Below are positions 1 to 6,842 of a stretch of 10,829 nt of DNA, in pieces (positions within the stretch are counted from its first letter, which is position 1; every line of letters starts with the position of its first letter). A program made the position numbers and the translations under genes. Source of the DNA: Patescibacteria group bacterium (GTDB lineage Bacteria; Patescibacteriota; Minisyncoccia; UBA6257; 02-FULL-45-10c); NCBI GenBank assembly GCA_018896875.1, contig JAHILT010000044.1, positions 1 to 10,829 of the forward strand, given 5' to 3'. The notes under the pieces were generated by a model. That model had not been told where the DNA came from. It searched no databases and was given only the letters and a program-made list of their open reading frames with translations.

Positions 1-1480
1 TATTTTTTCTCGGTGAACTTTTTAATATATGCTTAGGAATTTCTGTTTGTCCCATAGAATGCTCATAACGCAAAGCCGAAGACGATGGGTTGAACGGAAT
101 TCCAAGTATTTTCCTAACATCTTTTTCTAATGAATCGCGCATTTCCACTAATTTTTCTGTTGAAAGAAAATCAGTAAAAACAAACGATTTATACCCACCA
201 TTTGGATCTCCTTTATAATATTCAGCTGTCTCCATATAATCAATTTCTATTTGATAAAGGATATCGCCATTTTTACAAGAATAGACCCAATGGTCATCAG
301 AATTCATAGTTGCTTCATCATAATAAGGACTTCCTGGATAAACAGTAATCATAGTTACATCAAAGTCATCGGGTTTCACTGCCAAAAGCCAATCATGCGT
401 TTCCTGAATCGTTTCCATGGATTCGCCCGGATGACCAATAGACATTAACGCCTTTACTTTCAGTCCATATTTACGAGCGATGTTCATACATCGTGTATTA
501 TCCTCTACGGTAGCCCTTTTATTAATGTTCTCTAATATCTTTTCTGAGCCAGACTCAAAGCCAATAAGAAGCCAACGAAAACCGGCGTCATACATAATTT
601 TGGCCTGTTCTTCAGTAAAGAGCTGAGATTTTAAGAATCCACGAAGGCGCCATTCAACACCAAGACTAACTTGCGCATCTTTTATAGCCTTCATTAATTC
701 AATCATTTTAGGACTCACATTAAGCTCATCGTCATAAAACATAAAACCTTTTATGCCGTATGTTTTGTATAAATGAACCATTTCAGCCACGATATTTTCA
801 GTTGATCGGCTTCTGATTCTCCGAAACGAAGGCGAACTACGCCCTCCACAAAAACCACAACCGAAAGGACATCCAAGCTGACTAATCAAGCTCAAAGCTC
901 TTTCGCCATCAATAGAATATTTGTAGCTGGATACATCAACTAGATGACGAGCCGGACAAGGCAATACATCTTGATGTCTGATAAAAAGATCCGAACTAAG
1001 CTCATCAGCATCAATTATTTTTGAAGCATTATTTTGCAATGCTACAAATATTGCTCTTTCTCCATCTCCAGTCACAAGTATGTCAAAACAATCTTTCATT
1101 AAGTCCATAGCGCGAGTAGCTCTTCCTAGTAAACCTTTTTTCTTTTCCAGTTTATAGGCCGAGTTAATCAAGGTGACATGCGGACCGCCAAGAATAACTT
1201 TAGCTTTTGGATTAAACTCTTTTATTATCTTAGTAATCGCAACTGCTGAAGGTAATTGAGGAGTAGTAGTGGTTATTCCAAAAAACAAAGTTTCTGATTT
1301 TTGAATATAATCTCTCACAACACTCTCAAAATTTGAAATTCCAGAAAGATCTAAAACATCTACTGGAAATCCGTTTGCCTCCAAAACAGCAGCAATTCTT
1401 AAAATACCCAAGCTCATAAATACCCTCTCGTCCAATAAAAATGGCGAAGGGGTTATAATTAAACACACTTTTTGTTTCAT
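1..1480 (-). CDS. B12-binding radical SAM enzyme (C-terminus beyond window)
   Basis: The frame is open for 493 codons from the ATG at 1480 to the window edge, so the gene is 3'-truncated here. Residues 1-150 look like a cobalamin-binding-type Rossmann domain (ILGGPH at 96-101, VTGDGERA at 136-143), but I see no DxHxxG cobalt-ligand motif. The radical SAM core follows, with the CX3CX2C iron-sulfur cluster motif at C204, C208 and C211 (GCPFGCGFCGG). Later parts fit the barrel: FYDDEL at 248-253, LLIGFESGSE at 304-313 and SIGHPGES at 347-354. The family (BchE/P-methylase-like) includes methyltransferases, cyclases and ring-rearranging enzymes, so the substrate cannot be told. The start is supported by a GGAGG five bases before the ATG, the only strong ribosome binding site seen here. 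It points the same way as the glycan operon to its right but is separated from it by a repeat element. It uses more CGN arginine codons than the operon, which may mean a different origin. Confidence 0.9.
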   Translation of the reverse strand, partial: MKQKVCLIITPSPFLLDERVFMSLGILRIAAVLEANGFPVDVLDLSGISNFESVVRDYIQKSETLFFGITTTTPQLPSAVAITKIIKEFNPKAKVILGGPHVTLINSAYKLEKKKGLLGRATRAMDLMKDCFDILVTGDGERAIFVALQNNASKIIDADELSSDLFIRHQDVLPCPARHLVDVSSYKYSIDGERALSLISQLGCPFGCGFCGGRSSPSFRRIRSRSTENIVAEMVHLYKTYGIKGFMFYDDELNVSPKMIELMKAIKDAQVSLGVEWRLRGFLKSQLFTEEQAKIMYDAGFRWLLIGFESGSEKILENINKRATVEDNTRCMNIARKYGLKVKALMSIGHPGESMETIQETHDWLLAVKPDDFDVTMITVYPGSPYYDEATMNSDDHWVYSCKNGDILYQIEIDYMETAEYYKGDPNGGYKSFVFTDFLSTEKLVEMRDSLEKDVRKILGIPFNPSSSALRYEHSMGQTEIPKHILKSSPRKN

Positions 1481-1485
1481 AATAG

Positions 1486-1490
1486 CCTCC
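1486..1490 (-). promoter_or_regulatory. Ribosome binding site of the radical SAM gene
   Basis: GGAGG (CCTCC on the plus strand), within GGAAGGAGG, lies five bases upstream of the ATG at 1478-1480. It is the only clear Shine-Dalgarno sequence in the window and fixes the start of this gene. Confidence 0.8.
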
Positions 1491-1496
1491 TTCCGC

Positions 1497-1526
1497 CAAA
1501 TACCAAGAAATTTAAAATAATGTCAA
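1497..1526 (-). promoter_or_regulatory. Possible sigma-70-type promoter of the radical SAM gene
   Basis: A perfect TTGACA -35 box lies on the minus strand at 1526-1521. After 18 bases comes TATTTG (1502-1497), a poor -10 match. Transcription would begin close to the GGAGG, giving a very short leader. Only the -35 box is convincing. A TATAAG on the minus strand further upstream, near 1540, is an alternative -10 without a good partner. Confidence 0.25.
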
Positions 1527-1583
1527 AGAACAAATCTTGACTTATACTAACAAAAATTGACTAATATTGCAAGTCTTTAATAC

Positions 1584-1770
1584 ATATTCACTTAATTTTA
1601 AATTCTATAAGGTGTTCTGCTAATCGTTTTTGAGGAACGTCTCGGAGTCCCGACAGCTTGGTTCCTGAGCGAAGCGAAGGATGTCGGGACGAGAGAGAAG
1701 CAAGTTTTTCCGCTGGAAAAAACTATGCTGTTTCCGAGAAAATAATTAACAGAACACCATATCCACTTAA
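1584..1770. repeat. 12-bp imperfect direct repeat around the fold-back element
   Basis: ATATTCACTTAA (1584-1595) and ATATCCACTTAA (1759-1770) differ at one base. The right copy abuts the right terminal inverted repeat exactly, while the left copy is 15 bases away from the left one. This could be an old target-site duplication with later change, or chance in AT-rich DNA. Confidence 0.35.
1611..1758. repeat. Nested inverted-repeat element (MITE/REP-like)
   Basis: Noncoding element bounded by 14-bp imperfect terminal inverted repeats with one mismatch: GGTGTTCTGCTAAT at 1611-1624 and ATTAACAGAACACC at 1745-1758. A second pair, TCTCGGA (1640-1646) and TCCGAGA (1733-1739), nests inside. Two internal hairpins follow. 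The first is GTCCCGACA (1647-1655) with TGTCGGGAC (1682-1690), enclosing the sequence GAGCGAAGCGAAGG. The second is AGTTTTTCC (1703-1711) with GGAAAAAACT (1715-1724) around a 3-base loop. The whole would fold into a two-armed structure. No reading frame of note lies inside, so if mobile it would depend on a transposase elsewhere. It sits in the only intergenic space over 300 bases, between the last gene of the glycan operon and the radical SAM gene, and could also attenuate transcription. I have the impression that the GAGCGAAGCGAAGG core recurs in candidate-phyla genomes, but that is recollection, not something checked. Confidence 0.65.
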
Positions 1771-1786
1771 CTTAATATATTTGTAG

Positions 1787-2485
1787 CTAATTAATAAATC
1801 GATATTTAGTTATAGTCCAAAGTATCTTAATTCCATCTTTCCAATTTATTTTCTTTCCCTCGGAATAATTTCTAGGGTAATAATGAATTGGCACATCTAC
1901 TGTTTTATATCCTCTTTTTAAAATTTTACAAACTAATTCATTATCATATTCAAAACCATTAGTTTTAATAGGAATAGAATCAATTAATTTTTTAGTAAAA
2001 GCTTTATAACAAGCCTCGTATTCTCTAGCATTATTTAAATATAAAACATTAGTTAATAGAGTAATTGCATGATTGCCAAACCAACTTAACCAATATAAAG
2101 ATTTATGCCTTCTTAAATCTCTTTTTGGCATAATTCTGTATCCTAAAACTACCTCAGTTTTTCCTTCTAAAATCGGTCTTATGACTTCACAATATTCATT
2201 CGGATCGTACTCTAAATCCGCATCTTGAATAATCAAAATATCTCCTGTAGCATTTTGGAAACCAGTTTTTACCGCCCCGCCCTTTCCAAGATTTTTTTCA
2301 TGAAAAATATATTTTATATCAGAAATTGTTTTGAGAATATCTCTTGTGCCGTCTTTAGAACCATCATCAACAACAATAATTTCTTTTTCTATACCTTTCA
2401 AGTCTACATTTTTAATTTTTTGAATTATCTCCCTTATTGTACCCTTTTCATTGTAAGCGGGAATAATTATTGATAGTTTATGCAT
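1787..2485 (-). CDS. GT2 glycosyltransferase, polyprenyl-phosphate sugar synthase-like
   Basis: A 232-residue single-domain family 2 glycosyltransferase. The nucleotide-binding signature VVDDGSKDGT is at 38-47, the metal-binding DAD at 88-90, and typical late motifs are E157/CYKAF (157-163), NGFEYDNEL (177-184 region) and RNYSEGKKINWKDG (205-218). These are characteristic of the DPM1/polyprenyl-phosphate-sugar synthase branch, which moves a sugar from a nucleotide donor to a polyprenyl phosphate on the inner face of the membrane. No membrane segment or GtrA-like extension is present, so it is the short soluble form. It is the last gene of the minus-strand operon, 27 bases after the preceding methyltransferase. 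It would logically supply the lipid-linked donor for the GT-C enzyme encoded at 5343-6782. No Shine-Dalgarno precedes the ATG. The sugar cannot be predicted. Confidence 0.85.
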   Translation of the reverse strand: MHKLSIIIPAYNEKGTIREIIQKIKNVDLKGIEKEIIVVDDGSKDGTRDILKTISDIKYIFHEKNLGKGGAVKTGFQNATGDILIIQDADLEYDPNEYCEVIRPILEGKTEVVLGYRIMPKRDLRRHKSLYWLSWFGNHAITLLTNVLYLNNAREYEACYKAFTKKLIDSIPIKTNGFEYDNELVCKILKRGYKTVDVPIHYYPRNYSEGKKINWKDGIKILWTITKYRFIN

Positions 2486-2512
2486 ATAATTAATATTATT
2501 AAACCTAATTCT

Positions 2513-3166
2513 CTATTTTTTTTCAAGAAGAACGGTGAAATATAATCCAAATAACGCAGGAAGAAATGACGGCATTCGCGACTGTTTTTTAACTGAAAAA
2601 TATTTATTGGCCATATCTAAAAACTTTTCAAAACTCATTACATGATGTTCATTAATATCTTTATAGCCTATAAATTTAAAAAATTTCTCCATTAATCCGT
2701 CAACACGTGGCATTCCTACCAACAACTGACCACGACTTTTCAAAATACGATGCATTTCTTCCAAAATCGGCTCAGAATTGCTGATATGCTCAAAGACTGA
2801 AAAACCGACTATCAAATCAAAACTATCTGATGGATAAGCAACTTTGGTAATGTCCCCTTTTTTTAAATCCACGACAAGACCCATCCTGTCTAACGACAGC
2901 TTTATTTTTTCCGGCTCAGAAACAATATCAATCGCAGAAAGGTTTTTACAAGCTGAACCCAAAGTAGGTAAAAGTAATCCGCTACCATAACCAAATTCCA
3001 GCACCGAATCATATGAAGCCTCTAGTAAATTAAGTCCGTTTTGTATCCTTTGTCTATACAACAAGCCAACTATCGGTCGGTAATAATAAGATAGTGGATC
3101 ATCTATCGGATCATTTGGCGTAAAAAAGTTTTCTGGGGGCAAAATAAATTTTACTTTATTATCCAT
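2513..3166 (-). CDS. Class I SAM-dependent methyltransferase (217 aa)
   Basis: Rossmann-fold methyltransferase of the UbiE/Methyltransf_11 kind. Motif I is VLEFGYGSG at 55-63, an acidic residue follows strand 2 (AID at 78-80), motif II is DLIVGFSVFEHI (117-128) and motif III is HRILKSRGQLLVGMPR (139-154). Motif I is slightly off the usual ExGxGxG because tyrosine and serine occupy the variable positions, but both key glycines remain. Its ATG lies inside the last codons of the upstream methyltransferase (overlap AATGGATAA, 8 bases), so translation is probably coupled. In this setting the target is likely a sugar or glycan hydroxyl, which is inference. The C-terminal hydrophobic stretch near 200-214 is too short and polar-flanked to call a membrane anchor firmly. 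Confidence 0.8.
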   Translation of the reverse strand: MDNKVKFILPPENFFTPNDPIDDPLSYYYRPIVGLLYRQRIQNGLNLLEASYDSVLEFGYGSGLLLPTLGSACKNLSAIDIVSEPEKIKLSLDRMGLVVDLKKGDITKVAYPSDSFDLIVGFSVFEHISNSEPILEEMHRILKSRGQLLVGMPRVDGLMEKFFKFIGYKDINEHHVMSFEKFLDMANKYFSVKKQSRMPSFLPALFGLYFTVLLEKK

Positions 3167-3908
3167 TGTTTTGATTAATAATGGGTTTTTTAGCTGTGAT
3201 TAATAAAGAACCAGCAATTTCTTTCAAAATAGGCAATTTTTCAAAAATAAAAAATACTTTTTCAAATAAAAAAATAAGTGATTTTGGAATTGCAGGATGC
3301 ATAAAATCAAACGGAACAACAACTGCATCTTTGAATCCCTTAGTTAACAATTCGTTTTTAACCGACCACCGGAAAAAAGCCGTCTCATCAGGAGAATCTC
3401 CTGCCATTTTTTTTAAAAAAGGAATATTTTTTTGCAAAAAAATCTGAGGATTAAGCATATTGGGTTCTGTAAACATTAATTGTCCGCCAGGCTTCAATAT
3501 CCGATAAAATTCTTTTATCGCCGCCTCAGCATCAAGATGATGTAATACGGAACTGCCCACAATAAAATCAAAAGAATTGTCCTTGAAAGAAGTGTTATAA
3601 GCATTTTCTATTTTAAACAAAATATTATTAGATCCAAGTATTTTTTTTCGCGCCTTCTCTATAAGTTCTTCTGAAATATCAATAGCTATTATTTTATTAT
3701 CAGTTTTAGCCAATTCTTTAGTAAAAAGACCTGTGCCACAACCTACCTCTAAAACATTTTTACTATTATTGCCTAAAAAAAGTCTGAACATATCCACCCT
3801 TCTCTGCCATCTTTTAATTCCAGCAGGGGAAGACCAATTCCAAACACTCTCTCCTTTTTCGACAATATAAAATCCATGTTTTATTTCGTTCTCAATTCTT
3901 TTATCCAT
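3159..3908 (-). CDS. Class I SAM-dependent methyltransferase (249 aa)
   Basis: A complete Methyltransf_11-type domain: motif I VLEVGCGTG (52-60), AIDIS at 75-79, the DFIVGSSVLHHLD segment at 114-126, and YRILKPGGQLMFTEPN at 135-150. The C-terminal third (about 170-240) is a variable cap with a hydrophobic helix around 208-222, probably for substrate recognition. It begins directly after the stop of the upstream fusion gene (TAAATG, no gap) and overlaps the next methyltransferase by 8 bases, so the three genes are almost certainly one transcription unit. Sequence identity to the 217-residue neighbour appears limited to the motifs, so it looks like a distant relative rather than a recent duplicate. 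Substrate unknown, with glycan O-methylation the contextual guess. Confidence 0.82.
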   Translation of the reverse strand: MDKRIENEIKHGFYIVEKGESVWNWSSPAGIKRWQRRVDMFRLFLGNNSKNVLEVGCGTGLFTKELAKTDNKIIAIDISEELIEKARKKILGSNNILFKIENAYNTSFKDNSFDFIVGSSVLHHLDAEAAIKEFYRILKPGGQLMFTEPNMLNPQIFLQKNIPFLKKMAGDSPDETAFFRWSVKNELLTKGFKDAVVVPFDFMHPAIPKSLIFLFEKVFFIFEKLPILKEIAGSLLITAKKPIINQNNG

Positions 3909-5324
3909 TTAATCTAATTTAAATTTTTTGATACCTATAAACAACATTTTAAATAAAATCAATCCATGCCTAAATCGGCTTATATTTGTAGAACCATATT
4001 TTCTTTCTTTATAATGTATTGGCAACTCAACTAATTTTAAATTTAATTTACTGGCTCCAAAAATAAAATCAAAATCTCCAAATGGATCAAAGTCCCCAAA
4101 AAATTTTCTACTGGCAGCTATTTTTTCATAATCATTCTTAAAAAATACCTTAGTTCCACACAACGTATCTGTAATATGCTGTCCTAAAAGCCAGGAGAAA
4201 GACAATCCAAAAAATTTATTTGCCAAATAATTTAAAAATTGCATAGCCTGATTTTCCATCGGATAAACAAGTCTAGTCCCTTGAACATATTCACCTCGTC
4301 CACTACTTATAATTTCATAAAATTTTGGCAAAATTTCTGGAACAACAGTTAAATCAGCATCTAAAATCATAAATATATCTCCCGTAGCCTTCTCGAAACC
4401 CTTTTTAACAGCATCATACTTTCCTTTACCACTCTGAATAAAATATTTAATATTTTTCTTATCATAAACTTTTATCACTCTTTTAATTTCGTCCAAAGTC
4501 TCATCAGTTGAATGTCCTTCAACGAATATTATTTCCGTACTACTGCCCATCATAGGCATACGCTTTATCGCATTCTCTATGTTCCCTTTTTCGTTTCTGG
4601 CTGGGATAATAACAGAAACAGTATAATCTTTATCTGCAAAAAATTTTAAAGGCCTTGGACGAAGCACGAAACACTCAACTAAACAAAAGTAATTAAAAAG
4701 AGGCAGGTTCGCAACAATTTTATTCGCAAACCAGCTCAAAAACGGAATATATTTTGGCAATAAAAGTCGGCGCTCTTTTTTGATAATTTCAAAACCGGCC
4801 AAATCCAACATATTAGCTATATCTTTCTCTCCAAGCCAATTCAAAATTGGCTGTTTTTGCTTTAATCTCAAAAATTCAAAAAATTTCAAAATAGGCCACC
4901 ATAAAATACTATATTGAGTTATTAAAACCCTACTTCTTTTATGGCAAACTTTTCTTAAATTTTCAAAACTGGTTTGAATATCCTCTAAATAGCCAATTAA
5001 ATCAGAAATAATAATATAATCAAATTTTTCTTCCAGTTTTATTTCTTTATCCACATCTCCTTCAAAAAAATGCAATTCCGGATAATTCTTTTTGGCAAGT
5101 TTAACAACTTTTGGACTCAAATCCAATCCAACGCCTTTTTTCGGTTTCACAGCATCTAAAAACGTTCCAGTTCCAGAACCAATCTCCAATACATTTGCGT
5201 CCTCTTCAATATTAAAACGCAAAAAAGAAATCAGCTCTTTATAATAATAGCGGCTACGTTTGTGCCACTTATAAGCGTCTTTCGCATTAGAATTAAAATA
5301 ATTTATCAAATTTTTTTTATACAT
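3909..5324 (-). CDS. Bifunctional methyltransferase-GT2 glycosyltransferase fusion
   Basis: Two enzymes in one 471-residue chain. Residues 1-220 form a class I methyltransferase: VLEIGSGTG (45-53), GLDLSP (66-71), EGD (88-90), DYIIISDLIGYLED (102-115) and RSRVLITQY (130-138). Residues 234-471 form a DPM-like family 2 glycosyltransferase: VSVIIPARNEKGNI (236-249), SGKGKYDAVKKGF (298-310), DAD at 322-324, TDTLCGTK at 385-392 and ELPIHYKERKYGSTNI (433-448). The usual DDGSxDxT nucleotide-binding motif is replaced by VEGHSTDET (268-276), so E269 stands where the first or second aspartate normally is. The motif also occurs with such variation in other GT2 proteins, so activity is not excluded. No membrane helix is clear. 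The gene follows the GT-C gene by 18 bases and abuts the next methyltransferase. Likely role: loading a sugar on a lipid phosphate or glycan and methylating it, with substrates unknown. Confidence 0.85.
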   Translation of the reverse strand: MYKKNLINYFNSNAKDAYKWHKRSRYYYKELISFLRFNIEEDANVLEIGSGTGTFLDAVKPKKGVGLDLSPKVVKLAKKNYPELHFFEGDVDKEIKLEEKFDYIIISDLIGYLEDIQTSFENLRKVCHKRSRVLITQYSILWWPILKFFEFLRLKQKQPILNWLGEKDIANMLDLAGFEIIKKERRLLLPKYIPFLSWFANKIVANLPLFNYFCLVECFVLRPRPLKFFADKDYTVSVIIPARNEKGNIENAIKRMPMMGSSTEIIFVEGHSTDETLDEIKRVIKVYDKKNIKYFIQSGKGKYDAVKKGFEKATGDIFMILDADLTVVPEILPKFYEIISSGRGEYVQGTRLVYPMENQAMQFLNYLANKFFGLSFSWLLGQHITDTLCGTKVFFKNDYEKIAASRKFFGDFDPFGDFDFIFGASKLNLKLVELPIHYKERKYGSTNISRFRHGLILFKMLFIGIKKFKLD

Positions 5325-5342
5325 AAAATATAATTTAAAAAA

Positions 5343-6782
5343 TTAAATCGCCTTACAATCACTAATTCTTTTAAATATGAAACATTTCCCAGCTTCTATT
5401 TTAACATAACAACTGCGATCAAACCTTTTTTCCATAATAATGTCGCCACCTACAATATAATCATACGACAAATTATTCAAACTATCTTTTCCAAATTCTA
5501 GATAATCCGTAGGCGTAAAATATTGATAATAATTATTATGTTCTAAAAATACCGTAGTGGCTATACTGTTGTAGAAAAAGACTGTTTTGTCTGGCCCTAT
5601 TTCGGAAAAAGCTTGAGACAAAAGACTATTTTGATTAGATTTTTTTAAAAAAGAATTGTCTGACAAAAATACTAAATGATAAAATTGAAAAACCATTAAT
5701 CCGATAGCGGTAATCAAAATAATTTTTTTAATAAACTTGGCTTGAATTTGATTCCATAAAACCGAAATAGCAGAACAAAATAATAAAAACACCAAAACAT
5801 TGGCAGGAAAAAAATGACGATACCAATTAGGTCCCTTTAAATAAGCCAGCCAATTAATAACAACGAAAAGGAAAATAACAAATTCTGCCCAACTGAAAAA
5901 ACGTTTTTTTTGAAAAACATAAAAATAAGCAAAAACAAAAAAGGAAAAAACCAATAATAACATAAAAAGAGCGGGGGTCGATTCAGTAAAAAAAGAAATG
6001 AAATTACTCTTTATCAGTGCTAAAGATGAAACAGAAGAAATAGAATTGCCAGATATATAGGCTGAAATTGCTTTTTTAAAAAGATTCAAATTAGGAAATT
6101 GAACGAATAACCAAATAATTACAGGAGAAAGAAATCCTCCAGAAAACAAAATTAAATTTTTACCATCAATTACCTTTCTTAATATAATTATTGAAATAAT
6201 TAAAGTAGGAACTAGAATTATCAAGAAAAGGGGCTTGGTGGCGGCCGACAGTCCGAAAGCTAGTCCAGAAAAAAGAGCCAGCCATTTATTATTAAACAGC
6301 TTCTCCTCCCAGCGTAAAAATAAAAGAGAACCTAATAATAAAAAAACCAGACCGGGCACCTCTCCTTGGACTGGACGTCCATTGCCATAAAAAGGTGAAA
6401 AAGACAATAACAATAAAACAGAAAAAATAGCCCAATAAACTCCGCGTTGTTTTTTTGTAAAAAAGAAAAAAAGAAAAACAAGCGCAAACATAAAAATAAG
6501 CATCGGCAAACGAGCTTGCCATAAACCGACTCCAAAAATCTTGAAACTCGCTGCTACCGAAAAAATTAAAGGATAACCACTTGTGGACACCACAGCTGAA
6601 GATTCTATTTGCCCAGGAGCAATCTGTATTCCTTGCTGTCCGTGCCAAGCTAAATTTTTAGACACTTCTGTAAAAATGCCCTCATCAATCCAAACACGAG
6701 GAATCTCAGTGAACTTAAAAACAATCAAAAATAAAGCTAATAAAAGCACCGCCACAATCGCAATTTTATGCCAAATTCTCAT
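5343..6782 (-). CDS. GT-C family membrane glycosyltransferase (PMT/ArnT-like)
   Basis: A 479-residue polytopic membrane protein. Hydrophobic segments appear at about 6-23, 70-87, 92-109, 115-131, 141-157, 168-181, 184-201, 210-228, 270-290, 299-314, 326-343 and 353-373. A soluble C-terminal tail follows (about 375-479), in keeping with an extracytoplasmic module. The first outer loop has the acidic pair D33-E34 in RVWIDEGIF, the position of the catalytic aspartate in GT-C enzymes. GRPVQGEVPG (135-144) and NWYRHFFPA (319-327) match conserved PMT_2-type segments. Such enzymes transfer sugars from polyprenyl-phosphate donors to a lipid, glycan or protein outside the cell. It is the first gene of the minus-strand operon, with the GT2 genes that could make its donor downstream. 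Its start lies 60 bases from the divergent dehydrogenase gene. The acceptor is unknown. Confidence 0.82.
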   Translation of the reverse strand: MRIWHKIAIVAVLLLALFLIVFKFTEIPRVWIDEGIFTEVSKNLAWHGQQGIQIAPGQIESSAVVSTSGYPLIFSVAASFKIFGVGLWQARLPMLIFMFALVFLFFFFTKKQRGVYWAIFSVLLLLSFSPFYGNGRPVQGEVPGLVFLLLGSLLFLRWEEKLFNNKWLALFSGLAFGLSAATKPLFLIILVPTLIISIIILRKVIDGKNLILFSGGFLSPVIIWLFVQFPNLNLFKKAISAYISGNSISSVSSLALIKSNFISFFTESTPALFMLLLVFSFFVFAYFYVFQKKRFFSWAEFVIFLFVVINWLAYLKGPNWYRHFFPANVLVFLLFCSAISVLWNQIQAKFIKKIILITAIGLMVFQFYHLVFLSDNSFLKKSNQNSLLSQAFSEIGPDKTVFFYNSIATTVFLEHNNYYQYFTPTDYLEFGKDSLNNLSYDYIVGGDIIMEKRFDRSCYVKIEAGKCFIFKRISDCKAI

Positions 6783-6810
6783 AATGACTTTAATATTTCT
6801 TAAAAGGTTT

Positions 6811-6816
6811 TATAAT
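6811..6816 (+). promoter_or_regulatory. Putative -10 box for the MDR dehydrogenase gene
   Basis: A perfect TATAAT sits 26 bases before the ATG at 6843 in the 60-bp divergent gap. The best -35 at normal spacing is weak (CTTTAA, 6788-6793), and ATGACT (6784-6789) would be 21 bases away. In AT-rich DNA a TATAAT alone is modest evidence. I could not place a convincing promoter for the opposite gene in the same gap. Confidence 0.4.
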
Positions 6817-6842
6817 GAACCTATATCAATAATATAAAAAAA

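Noticed and set aside
251..448. Plus-strand open frame inside the radical SAM gene
   Set aside because: Fully covered by the 493-codon minus-strand frame with the iron-sulfur motif; its own translation has no recognisable features.
1691..1699. GAGAGAGAG in the palindromic element as a relative of the (AG)11 tract
   Set aside because: Only four and a half units and noncoding; a chance dinucleotide run.
1611..1758. CRISPR array or tRNA gene in the longest intergenic space
   Set aside because: No regularly spaced direct repeats and no cloverleaf; the structure is nested inverted repeats.
3403..3445. Runs of T and A in the 249-aa methyltransferase as possible further slippage sites
   Set aside because: The reading frame is intact through them, and such runs are expected in lysine- and phenylalanine-rich AT-rich genes.
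2225..3447. Plus-strand open frames opposite the GT2 gene (2225-2473) and the 249-aa methyltransferase (3181-3447)
   Set aside because: Antisense to well-supported genes, low-complexity translations, no ribosome sites.
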